NCBI RefSeq assembly: GCF_002482975.1 | Contig: NZ_DLHA01000059.1 | Span: 1 to 64,000 of the forward strand | Source: Flavobacterium sp. UBA7680 | Lineage (GTDB): Bacteria; Bacteroidota; Bacteroidia; Flavobacteriales; Flavobacteriaceae | Direction: 5' to 3' | Length of the DNA stretch: 64,000 bases | Shown: in pieces, positions 24,243 to 32,085 of the stretch | Layout: the number at the start of each line of letters is the position of its first letter | Numbering within the stretch: position 1 is the stretch's first letter | Notes under the pieces: generated by a model | What the model saw: only the letters and a program-made list of their open reading frames with translations | What the model was told of the DNA's origin: nothing | Databases searched by the model: none | Position numbers and translations under genes: made by a program

Positions 24243-27149
24243 ATGTTGACCCAATCTCATTTAGAGCAATTAGCCGGCGAACTCGAAGGCACACTTTTAT
24301 ACGATGATCTTCATAAAACACTTTATTCGACAGACGCATCAGTGTATCGGATTCGGCCAAATGCGGTGGCTTTGCCTAAATCGACAGCAGATATCAGCAG
24401 GTTAATTCGCTTTGCAGCGCAGCATAATATTTCGATTACGCCAAGAACGGCCGGAACTTCACTTGCCGGACAAGCAGTTGGAGACGGACTTGTGGTTGAT
24501 GTTTCGAAACATTTTACCAAAATATTAGGTTATGATGCCGAGAAAAAAACGGTTACGGTTCAGCCCGGCGTTATTCGCGATGAACTGAATTTATATTTAA
24601 AACCGCACGGCGTTTTCTTTGCGCCCATTACATCAACTTCAAACCGAGCGATGATTGGCGGAATGGTGGGAAATAATTCATCTGGAACAACTTCGATTCG
24701 TTATGGTGTTACGCGTGATAAAATTGCTGAGGTAAAAGCGATTTTAAGCGATGGAACAGAAGTGGCTTTTGGCGAATTGACTTCGGCGGAATTTATTGAG
24801 AAAACCAAAGGCGATTCTTTAGAAAATAAAATCTACAAAAGCGTTTACGACGAGCTTTCAGTAAAAGAAAATCAGGAAGAAATTATAAAAGAGTTTCCGA
24901 AACCGGAAATTCATAGACGAAATACAGGTTACGCCGTTGATATTTTGTTAAGATCAGAATTATTTGGTGGAACAGAACCAACAATAAACCTAGGAAAATT
25001 ACTTTGCGGAAGTGAAGGAACGCTGGCTTTTACAACCGAAATTACTTTAAAAGTTGACGATTTACCGCCAGCGCACAGTATTATGGTTGTCGGGCATTAT
25101 CATACGATTCAGGAATCTTTGGAATCTGTTGTCGTGGCGATGAAACATCATTTGTATACTTGCGAAATGATCGACGACACGATTTTGGATTGTACCAAAA
25201 CGAATCGTGAACACATTAAAAACCGATTCTTTTTGGTTGGAGAACCAAAAGCAATTATGCTTTTTGAAGTAGCGTCTCACACTTTAGAAGATGCAGAAAA
25301 TCAAGCCAACGCTTTAATTGCCGATTTAGAAAAAAATAACTTTGGTTACGCGCTCGTAAAAATTTACGGAGCTGATATTGATAAAGCCAACGAATTGAGA
25401 AAAGCTGGACTTGGACTTTTAGGAAGTATTGTAGGCGACAACAAAGCAGCCGATTCGATTGAAGATACAGCGGTTGAATTAAGTGATTTGCCAGCATATA
25501 TTGCGGAATTTTCGGCAATGATGTTGCGTCACGGACAGGAAGCGATTTATTATGCGCATGCGGGTGCGGGAGAACTGCATTTGCGTCCGGTTTTGAATTT
25601 GAAGAAAACATCTGACTTAAAATTATTCAGAACTATTGCGACCGAAGTAGCGCATTTGGTGAAAAAATACAGAGGTTCCTTAAGCGGTGAACACGGAGAC
25701 GGAATTGTGCGCGGCGAGTTTATTCCGTTTATGATTGGCGAAAAAAATTACGAATTGCTGAAAAGAATCAAATTAGCGTTTGACCCGAATTCGGTTTTAA
25801 ATATCGGAAAGATTGTCAATGCCTTGAAAATGGATGAAAACCATCGTGTCATTTCAGGAAGGGTAGAACCGGATATTAAAACGTTTCAGGATTTTTCAGA
25901 TAGTTTAGGAATTTTACGTGCAGCCGAAAAATGTAACGGTTCTGGCGATTGTAGAAAAATGCCATCGGCGGGAGGAGCAATGTGTCCGAGTTATCGTGCA
26001 ACGCGAAATGAGAAAGAAACGACTCGTGCGAGAGCAAACGCTTTAAGAGAATATTTGACGTATTCTGAGAAAGAAAACAAATTTGACCAGAAAGAATTAT
26101 ACGAAGTTTTTGAATTGTGTGTAAGCTGTAAAGCCTGCGCCAGCGAATGTCCGAGTAATGTTGACGTTGCAACTCTTAAAGCTGAATTTTTATACCAATA
26201 TCAAAAAGCAAATGGATTTTCGACCAGAAGTAAAATTTTTGCCAACAACGCAAAATTGAACAAAATGGGAAGTTTGTTTCCGTCGATTACGAATTTTATT
26301 TCGAATCAGTCGCTTGTCAAAAAATCAATGGGAATTGCGCCCGAAAGACAAGTTCCGCTTTTGGCGAAAAAGACTTTTAGAAAATGGTATGAAAATAATA
26401 AACCTAAAAGCACAGATTTTCCAAACGGACAATTGTACCTATTTGTAGATGAATTTACTAATTATTACGACGTAAATATCGGAATCGATGCTTTTGAATT
26501 ATTGACGAAATTAGGTTATGAAGTTTTAATCGTAAATCACGAAGAAAGCGGAAGAACTTATCTTTCAAAAGGATTTCTGGAAGAAGCGAAAAAGATAACG
26601 GATATTAATGTCAATATATTCAAAGATTTGATTTCGAGTAACACACCGTTAATTGGAATTGAACCTTCGGCAATTTTGACTTTTAGAGATGAATATTTAC
26701 GATTGGCCTCGGATAAAGAAAGCGCAGAACGTTTGTCTCAAAATGCTTTTACAATTGAAGAATTTTTCAAAAAAGAAATTATCGACGGAAAAATAACGCC
26801 GGATTCTTTCTCTGAAGAAACAAAAGAAATTAAAATTCACGGACATTGTCACCAAAAGTCCTTGAGTTCTGTAGAAGCTACTTTTGCGATGCTGAATCTT
26901 CCTAAAAATAATACAGTTACGATTTACAATTCGGGCTGCTGCGGAATGGCGGGTTCTTTTGGTTATGAAAAAGAACATTATAAAGTGAGCATGCAAATGG
27001 GCGAGGACACGCTTTTTCCAAAAGTGCGCAACACCGCCGAAAACGTAAAAATCGCCGCTGCAGGAACGAGCTGCCGCCATCAAATTTATGATGGAACAAA
27101 ACGTGAGGCACAGCATCCTGTTAGTATTTTAAGGAATTGTTTGTGTTGA
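24243..27149 (+). CDS. FAD-linked and Fe-S oxidoreductase (GlcD/D-lactate dehydrogenase type, YdiJ-like)
   Basis: A 968-residue multidomain flavoprotein. An FAD-binding type 4 domain (about 35-200, with PRTAGTSLAGQAVGDGLVVD) is followed by an FAD oxidase C-terminal domain (about 225-535, with SGEHGDGIVRGEF). Two Fe-S clusters are implied by CNGSGDCR near residue 563 and CVSCKACASECP near 625. A C-terminal CCG domain shows GHCHQKS (~866) and NSGCCGMAGSF (~897). Such fusions oxidise 2-hydroxy acids, D-lactate or D-2-hydroxyglutarate, and pass electrons to the respiratory chain. Substrate not decided. Single-gene unit. Confidence 0.88.
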   Translation: MLTQSHLEQLAGELEGTLLYDDLHKTLYSTDASVYRIRPNAVALPKSTADISRLIRFAAQHNISITPRTAGTSLAGQAVGDGLVVDVSKHFTKILGYDAEKKTVTVQPGVIRDELNLYLKPHGVFFAPITSTSNRAMIGGMVGNNSSGTTSIRYGVTRDKIAEVKAILSDGTEVAFGELTSAEFIEKTKGDSLENKIYKSVYDELSVKENQEEIIKEFPKPEIHRRNTGYAVDILLRSELFGGTEPTINLGKLLCGSEGTLAFTTEITLKVDDLPPAHSIMVVGHYHTIQESLESVVVAMKHHLYTCEMIDDTILDCTKTNREHIKNRFFLVGEPKAIMLFEVASHTLEDAENQANALIADLEKNNFGYALVKIYGADIDKANELRKAGLGLLGSIVGDNKAADSIEDTAVELSDLPAYIAEFSAMMLRHGQEAIYYAHAGAGELHLRPVLNLKKTSDLKLFRTIATEVAHLVKKYRGSLSGEHGDGIVRGEFIPFMIGEKNYELLKRIKLAFDPNSVLNIGKIVNALKMDENHRVISGRVEPDIKTFQDFSDSLGILRAAEKCNGSGDCRKMPSAGGAMCPSYRATRNEKETTRARANALREYLTYSEKENKFDQKELYEVFELCVSCKACASECPSNVDVATLKAEFLYQYQKANGFSTRSKIFANNAKLNKMGSLFPSITNFISNQSLVKKSMGIAPERQVPLLAKKTFRKWYENNKPKSTDFPNGQLYLFVDEFTNYYDVNIGIDAFELLTKLGYEVLIVNHEESGRTYLSKGFLEEAKKITDINVNIFKDLISSNTPLIGIEPSAILTFRDEYLRLASDKESAERLSQNAFTIEEFFKKEIIDGKITPDSFSEETKEIKIHGHCHQKSLSSVEATFAMLNLPKNNTVTIYNSGCCGMAGSFGYEKEHYKVSMQMGEDTLFPKVRNTAENVKIAAAGTSCRHQIYDGTKREAQHPVSILRNCLC

Positions 27150-27154
27150 GAAAT

Positions 27155-27366
27155 AGCACGCGGATGACACGGATTCACTTCGTGAAAACGCGGATTAACA
27201 CGGATTTTTTGTTTTATTTTAAGTTTTGCCACAGATTAAACGGATTTAAAAGATTTTTTCACGCAGATTTGGCAGATTGTGCAGATTTAATTTAAGATTT
27301 CTAATCTGTGAAAATCCTTTAATCTGTGGCAGAAAAAAACTTTGTGACTTGGCGTCTTTGTGGCAA
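27155..27366. repeat. Cluster of dispersed inverted repeats
   Basis: Holds a CGGATGACACGGATTCACTT arm related to the element at 7313-7465, then a GCCACAGATTAAACGG / CCTTTAATCTGTGGC hairpin with a further TTCACGCAGATTTGGCAG unit inside, then a GGCGTCTTTGTGGC word. It fills the gap before the amino acid permease gene. Confidence 0.7.
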
Positions 27367-27398
27367 AAAAAAACTTCAGTAAAAACAAAATCGTTTTA

Positions 27399-27406
27399 TA
27401 TATTTG
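27399..27406 (+). promoter_or_regulatory. Possible -7 box of the amino acid permease gene
   Basis: TATATTTG, 79 bp before the ATG, matches TAnnTTTG. No clear -33 element. Confidence 0.35.
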
Positions 27407-27485
27407 AAATAAGGATAATTTTTGCATTATTTGCAAAATAAAACCATAACAACTGAATTAAATTAATTTATAATACAAAACATAT

Positions 27486-29417
27486 ATGGCATTTTCAAGT
27501 TTATTCCGAAAGAAAACAGTACAGGATATTCTGAAGCAAGTTGCTCAGAACGAATCAGATGGTCATAATGCGCTTGGAAAACATTTGACTACCAAAGATT
27601 TAACTGCTTTTGGAATAGCGGCTATTGTTGGAGCGGGAATTTTTAGCACAATCGGAAAAGCCAGTGCAGACGGCGGACCAGCTGTTATTTTCTTGTTTCT
27701 GTTTACAGCTTTGGCATGTAGTTTTGCAGCTTTTGCTTATGCCGAATTTGCTTCGATGGTTCCGGTTTCAGGAAGTGCTTACACGTATTCGTATGTTGCT
27801 TTTGGAGAAATTATTGCATGGATTATTGGCTGGGCTTTGATTATGGAATATGCCGTAGGAAATATAACGGTCGCCATATCGTGGAGTGATTATTTTACGG
27901 GACTGCTCCAGAGCGGCGGAATTCATTTACCGCAGTGGATTCAAATGGATTATTTAACCGCTTCAAACGGTTTTAAAGACGCCGAAGCTTTAATGCGCGG
28001 TGGAAAATCATTCGAAAATTTAAGTGTCGCTTTACAGCAAGCACACACAGCGTGGATAACTGCGCCAACAATAGGATCTTTTCATTTTGTTACTGATATA
28101 CCTGCATTATTCATTATTATTTTGATTACAGCTTTGGTTTACAGAGGAATGAAAGAATCTCGTAACGCCAGTAACTTAATGGTTGTGGTAAAACTTTGCG
28201 TAGTACTTTTAGTAATTGCCGTTGGTGTATTTTATGTAGATACAGCAAACTGGGATCCGTTTGCTCCAAATGGAGTTGGAGGGGTTTTAAAAGGAGTTTC
28301 TGCCGTTTTCTTTGCTTATATTGGTTTTGATGCTATTTCAACAACTGCCGAAGAATGTAAAAATCCACAGCGCGATTTACCACGCGGAATGATGTGGGCG
28401 ATTATCATTTGTACAATTTTATATATTGCCATTGCCTTGGTTTTAACCGGAATGGTAAAATATCACGAATTAAATGTTGGAGATCCTCTTGCATTTGTTT
28501 TCGATAAATTAGACTTAAAATGGATGTCAGGAATTATTGCCGTAAGTGCAGTAGTGGCGATGGCGAGCGTTTTATTAGTTTTCCAAATGGGACAGCCTCG
28601 TATCTGGATGAGTATGAGTCGTGACGGTTTATTACCAAAGAAATTTTCTACCGTTCACCCAAGATTCAAAACTCCATCATTTGCTACAATTGTAACAGGT
28701 TTTGTAGTAGCGATTCCGGCTTTGTTTTTGAATTTGACAATGGTAACCGATTTATGTAGTATCGGAACTTTATTTGCCTTTGTATTAGTTTGTGCGGGAG
28801 TTTTAGTATTGCAAAATAAACCAGATATTCCAAGGGGAAAATTCAAAACACCTTACGTAAATTCAAAATATATTTTACCGGTTTTAATGATCGCAGGATT
28901 GTATTATGCTTTTGCTTTCAACAATAAAGCTACAATGGCTTTTATCAATAATGAGACACAAATAAACGATGCAACAACAATCGTAACTTCTTTAGATAAA
29001 ACAGAATCTGAAAAAGTATTCAATTATTTAAAAAGCATCGAAGTAAACAATAAAACTGCTGAAACTTCAGATTTAGATCATTTATTAGGACAATATCAAG
29101 ATAATGAAACTAAGTATGCTGAGGTTGTAAAAGGTTTGCCAATTGATGATTCTGCTAAATATGAATCAGGATTTAGCTTATTCAAACACAAAATCCCAAT
29201 GTGGATTTTCTTATTCGTTTTAGTTGGATTAGCCGTTTGGGCATTCAGAAGAAACTTGTCTTTAATTCCACTTTTAGGATTAATTTGCTGTCTTTACATG
29301 ATGGCCGAATTAAGCGTTTGGAATTGGATTTACTTTACAATTTGGTTGTTAATTGGGTTGTTTATTTACTTTACTTACAGTAGAAAAAATAGTAAACTAA
29401 ATTTAGCTAAGTTATAA
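27486..29417 (+). CDS. APC-superfamily amino acid permease (cationic amino acid transporter type)
   Basis: A 643-residue membrane protein. The APC core starts with LTAFGIAAIVGAGIFSTIG, the substrate-binding unwound helix 1, then AFAYAEFASMVPVSGSAYTYSY and FFAYIGFDAISTTAEECKNPQRDLP. Twelve or more helices are predicted. A polar, hydrophilic insertion of about 85 residues (about 490-575) lies between the last helices, making it longer than typical YfnA-type permeases (~470 aa). Substrate is probably a cationic or neutral amino acid. The neighbouring sulfur amino acid enzyme and Lrp gene are on separate transcripts. A strong terminator follows. Confidence 0.87.
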   Translation: MAFSSLFRKKTVQDILKQVAQNESDGHNALGKHLTTKDLTAFGIAAIVGAGIFSTIGKASADGGPAVIFLFLFTALACSFAAFAYAEFASMVPVSGSAYTYSYVAFGEIIAWIIGWALIMEYAVGNITVAISWSDYFTGLLQSGGIHLPQWIQMDYLTASNGFKDAEALMRGGKSFENLSVALQQAHTAWITAPTIGSFHFVTDIPALFIIILITALVYRGMKESRNASNLMVVVKLCVVLLVIAVGVFYVDTANWDPFAPNGVGGVLKGVSAVFFAYIGFDAISTTAEECKNPQRDLPRGMMWAIIICTILYIAIALVLTGMVKYHELNVGDPLAFVFDKLDLKWMSGIIAVSAVVAMASVLLVFQMGQPRIWMSMSRDGLLPKKFSTVHPRFKTPSFATIVTGFVVAIPALFLNLTMVTDLCSIGTLFAFVLVCAGVLVLQNKPDIPRGKFKTPYVNSKYILPVLMIAGLYYAFAFNNKATMAFINNETQINDATTIVTSLDKTESEKVFNYLKSIEVNNKTAETSDLDHLLGQYQDNETKYAEVVKGLPIDDSAKYESGFSLFKHKIPMWIFLFVLVGLAVWAFRRNLSLIPLLGLICCLYMMAELSVWNWIYFTIWLLIGLFIYFTYSRKNSKLNLAKL

Positions 29418-29440
29418 GTTAAGAGATATAAATTATAAAT

Positions 29441-29468
29441 AAAAAGCCGTTCTTAAGAACGGCTTTTT
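29441..29468 (+). terminator. Rho-independent terminator after the permease gene
   Basis: AAAAAGCCGTTCT and AACGGCTTTTT form a stem with a short loop and a T run, 24 bp past the stop. Confidence 0.85.
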
Positions 29469-29477
29469 ATATGGTTT

Positions 29478-29577
29478 TGTCATTTCGACGAAGGAGAAAT
29501 CTCCGCAAGTAACTCCGTAATGAGAATCCAATCTTTGTAGAGCTTCTCGCGGAGATTTCTCCTTCGTCGAAATGACA
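29478..29577. repeat. Perfect 29-bp inverted repeat, 'tgtcatttcgacgaagg' family
   Basis: TGTCATTTCGACGAAGGAGA plus AATCTCCGC at 29478-29506 is exactly inverted at 29549-29577, with a 42-bp spacer. It lies between two convergent genes and 12 bp from the stop of the minus-strand gene. I remember this word as a common Bacteroidota dispersed repeat. Confidence 0.85.
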
Positions 29578-29588
29578 AACAAGAGTTG

Positions 29589-30821
29589 TTAAACCTGTAA
29601 AACCCGCGGGCTAGACAATTCTAAAATCCCAAGCTCAACCATGCACTGTTTCATCATTTCATAAGTACGATCAATATCATTATCCAAACCAATAGAAAAA
29701 CGAATCAAACCATCCGTTAATCCCATTTCGTGTTGTTCTTCTAACGGAATTTCGCTTGAAGTTGAGGTGCCCGGCGCACTGAATAACGTTTTGTAAAAAC
29801 CTAAACTTACCGCTAAATAGCCTAAATTTCTGGCTTGCATTAACTCCATTAATTCATTGGCTTTTTCCAAAGTACCAACATCAATCGTCATCATTCCCCC
29901 AAAACCATATTCCGGATTAATCATTGTTTTGTACAATTCATGACTTGGATGACTTTTTAATCCCGGATAAACCGTTTTTAAACCGTCTTTCTCAAATTTA
30001 TCAGCCAAAACATGGGCATTATGACTGTGCTGTTTAATTCTAATATGAAGCGTACGAAGATTTTTCATCACACTTGCCGAACGCAAACTATCCATTGTAG
30101 GTCCCAAAAGCATACTCGCACCAGAGTTTACATTTTTCAACGCATTAATAAATTCTTTCGATGCACAAGTCACACCGCCAACCGTATCGCTGCTTCCGTT
30201 AATGTATTTCGTCAAACTATGAATCACGATATCAGCACCCAATTTAGCAGGAGAAACAGATAATGGCGAAAACGTATTATCGACAACTAATTTTAAATTA
30301 TGTCTTTTAGCAATTTTAGCCAAACCAGCAATATCAGCAACTTCCAATAAAGGATTACTAACCGTTTCGCAATACAAAACTTTTGTATTTGGCGTAATTG
30401 CAGCTTCTACAACATCAAGTTTGGTAATATCAACAAAGCTAGTTTCAATCCCGAATCTTGGTGTAAAGTTTTTCAGGAAAGCGTAAGTTCCGCCATAAAT
30501 AGTTCGGCTTGAAACGATATGATCGCCCGCACCGCAAAGCTGTAATAAAGTAGGCGTAATCGCTCCCATTCCCGAAGCCGAAACATTTGCTGTTTCTGTT
30601 CCTTCCATCGCTGCCAAAGCCTGATCTAAATACAAATTACTCGGCGACGAATGACGCGAATACAAATAACAGCCTTCCATATTTCCCTCGAAAGTATCAA
30701 ACATAGTTTTCGCCGAAAGAAAAGTATAAGTCGAAGAATCAGAAATCGACGGATTCACACCGCCAAATTCACCAAAGTACTGCAAATCCTGAATTTTATC
30801 TGCTGGGTTAAAGTTTTTCAT
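29589..30821 (-). CDS. Cys/Met-metabolism PLP enzyme (methionine gamma-lyase / cystathionine gamma-synthase group)
   Basis: A 410-residue fold-type I PLP enzyme. The PLP lysine is Lys205 in IHSLTKYINGSSD, the Asp contacting the pyridine nitrogen is in VVDNTFSPL, and SGMGAITPTLLQL binds the phosphate. Family members act on methionine, homocysteine, cystathionine or O-acyl homoserine. At the position of the catalytic-loop Cys of methionine gamma-lyase (YGC) this protein has YGG (Gly111), so true methionine gamma-lyase activity is less certain. It is divergent from an Lrp-type regulator, which suggests amino-acid-responsive control. Confidence 0.85.
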   Translation of the reverse strand: MKNFNPADKIQDLQYFGEFGGVNPSISDSSTYTFLSAKTMFDTFEGNMEGCYLYSRHSSPSNLYLDQALAAMEGTETANVSASGMGAITPTLLQLCGAGDHIVSSRTIYGGTYAFLKNFTPRFGIETSFVDITKLDVVEAAITPNTKVLYCETVSNPLLEVADIAGLAKIAKRHNLKLVVDNTFSPLSVSPAKLGADIVIHSLTKYINGSSDTVGGVTCASKEFINALKNVNSGASMLLGPTMDSLRSASVMKNLRTLHIRIKQHSHNAHVLADKFEKDGLKTVYPGLKSHPSHELYKTMINPEYGFGGMMTIDVGTLEKANELMELMQARNLGYLAVSLGFYKTLFSAPGTSTSSEIPLEEQHEMGLTDGLIRFSIGLDNDIDRTYEMMKQCMVELGILELSSPRVLQV

Positions 30822-30843
30822 ATAGTTGGTTTTTGTTTGTTTT

Positions 30844-30897
30844 GTTTCAAGTTTCAGGTTTCAAGTTCCAACAACCTGAAACTTGAAACCTGAAACA
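30844..30897. repeat. Short inverted repeat built on 'gtttcaagtttcagg'
   Basis: GTTTCAAGTTTCAGGTTTC on the left is inverted as GAAACTTGAAACCTGAAAC on the right, around a five-base loop. It could act as a hairpin in the leader of the PLP enzyme gene (start 30821). Confidence 0.65.
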
Positions 30898-30904
30898 TTT
30901 TTTT

Positions 30905-31059
30905 TAAGAGCTATTCCAGCTTTACGTTTCAAGTCCTCGTAAAAAAGTCAAAGTTTCTAATGTTCTAAAAAGAGCTTCCGTTGGTCGCTTTTTTAAAACA
31001 AGAAACTTATGCCCTTTTTCCTCCGGGCTTTCCACTTCAATCTGGGCTAGGACTCTCGT
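30905..31059 (-). ncRNA. Flavo-1-like structured RNA element, copy 2
   Basis: Read on the minus strand it starts GAGAGTCCTAGCCCAGATTG followed by AAGTGG, and ends GACTTGAAACGTAAAGCTGG with AATAGCTC. The ends match copy 1, but the middle is about 70 nt longer. It lies 84 bp upstream of the PLP enzyme gene on the same strand, so a leader role is possible; the other copies are not placed like this. Confidence 0.5.
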
Positions 31060-31277
31060 TTTTAAAAGAAATTCTAGCCAAAGTAAATTGTAATTAGAAA
31101 ATTAATCAATCATGTAATGATTAATTAGATTTTAAAACTATTAAAATGTATTTATAATGATTTTTAATCTAAATTTGATGTGAAAAGCGTAATCCATTAG
31201 ATTTTCTTTCTTTTTAAAACAAGCAATAAATATTAATCAGAGGATGAGATTGCTTAGTTCCTCGCAATGACACAAAC

Positions 31278-31736
31278 ATGACTTTAGACGAAATCGATAA
31301 AAAACTCCTGGTTTTACTTCAAACCGACAGTAAAAAAACAAACAAAGAATTGTCTTTAAAACTCAATCTTTCTGTGACGGCGGTTTATGAAAGAATAAAA
31401 AAACTCGAACGCGAAGGCATAATTAAAAACTACGCCGCTTTAGTAGATAAAACTAAAATTGAAAAAGGTTTTGTGGTTTTCTGTCATCTAAAATTAATTC
31501 AGCACACTAAAGAATTTCTAAGTAAATTCGAAAGCGAAGTCATTAAACTAAACGAAGTTTTAGAATGCCATCACGTTAGTGGCGATTATGATTATATTCT
31601 GAAAGTCTTAGTAAAAGATATGGAAGCTTACAGGGAATTTTTAGTTACCAAACTCACAAGTTTGCAGCATATTGGAAGCACGCAGAGTATGTTTATGATT
31701 AGTGAAGTTAAGAATTCAACGGTGATTTCTTTTTAA
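31278..31736 (+). CDS. Lrp/AsnC family transcriptional regulator
   Basis: A 152-residue regulator with an N-terminal winged HTH (about 1-60: LDEIDKKLLVLLQTDSKKTNKEL, LNLSVTAVYERIKKLEREGII) and a C-terminal RAM ligand-binding domain (about 65-145: VLECHHVSGDYDYILKVLVKD). The HVSGDYDY segment is the typical effector-binding loop. Lrp proteins usually control the gene transcribed away from them, here the PLP enzyme of sulfur amino acid metabolism. Ligand not shown. Confidence 0.92.
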   Translation: MTLDEIDKKLLVLLQTDSKKTNKELSLKLNLSVTAVYERIKKLEREGIIKNYAALVDKTKIEKGFVVFCHLKLIQHTKEFLSKFESEVIKLNEVLECHHVSGDYDYILKVLVKDMEAYREFLVTKLTSLQHIGSTQSMFMISEVKNSTVISF

Positions 31737-32085
31737 GATGCTAAGGTTCTAGGATTTTTATTGAATTGCCTCCAGCTTCAGCTGGAGGAATTGGGTTTAA
31801 TAGGAAATGGGCTTTAGCCAAACTGAAAATATTTGGCTAAAGCCGCTCATCATGGCATTATTTTTCATCCAGCTAAAGCTGGACGCTATTTATTCAACAT
31901 TATGTATAAAAAACTTTGCCGCTCTGCGCCTTTGCGAGATTAAAAAAACAAAAAAACTTTGCGTCTTTGAGCCTTTGTGGCAGAAAACCCACACCCAAAA
32001 TTTCACGCAAAAAACATTGAAAATTAAACTTCAAACAGAACTTTATTCCTTAATTTTGTAACCGCTAAAATAAAAACAAAATACT
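31737..32085. other. Intergenic region with several short hairpin repeats, lpdA promoter side
   Basis: Contains CTCCAGCTTCAGCTGGAG, a GGCTTTAGCCAAACT / ATTTGGCTAAAGCC hairpin (about 31808-31845), TCCAGCTAAAGCTGGA, and GCGCCTTTGCGAGA / GCGTCTTTGAGCC words. An 84-codon open frame at 31807-32061 is made of these repeats and is not called. A TAATTTTG -7-like box is at 32051-32058, 28 bp before lpdA. Confidence 0.6.

Noticed and set aside
24243..27149. Gene fusion artefact in the 968-residue oxidoreductase
   Set aside because: FAD domain, Fe-S motifs and CCG domain appear in the order known for natural single-chain members; no internal stop or shift is seen.
31807..32061. 84-codon plus-strand open frame before lpdA
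   Set aside because: It is built from the short hairpin repeats of this gap (for example the GGCTTTAGCC and CCAGCTAAAGCTGG words), so it is not a gene.
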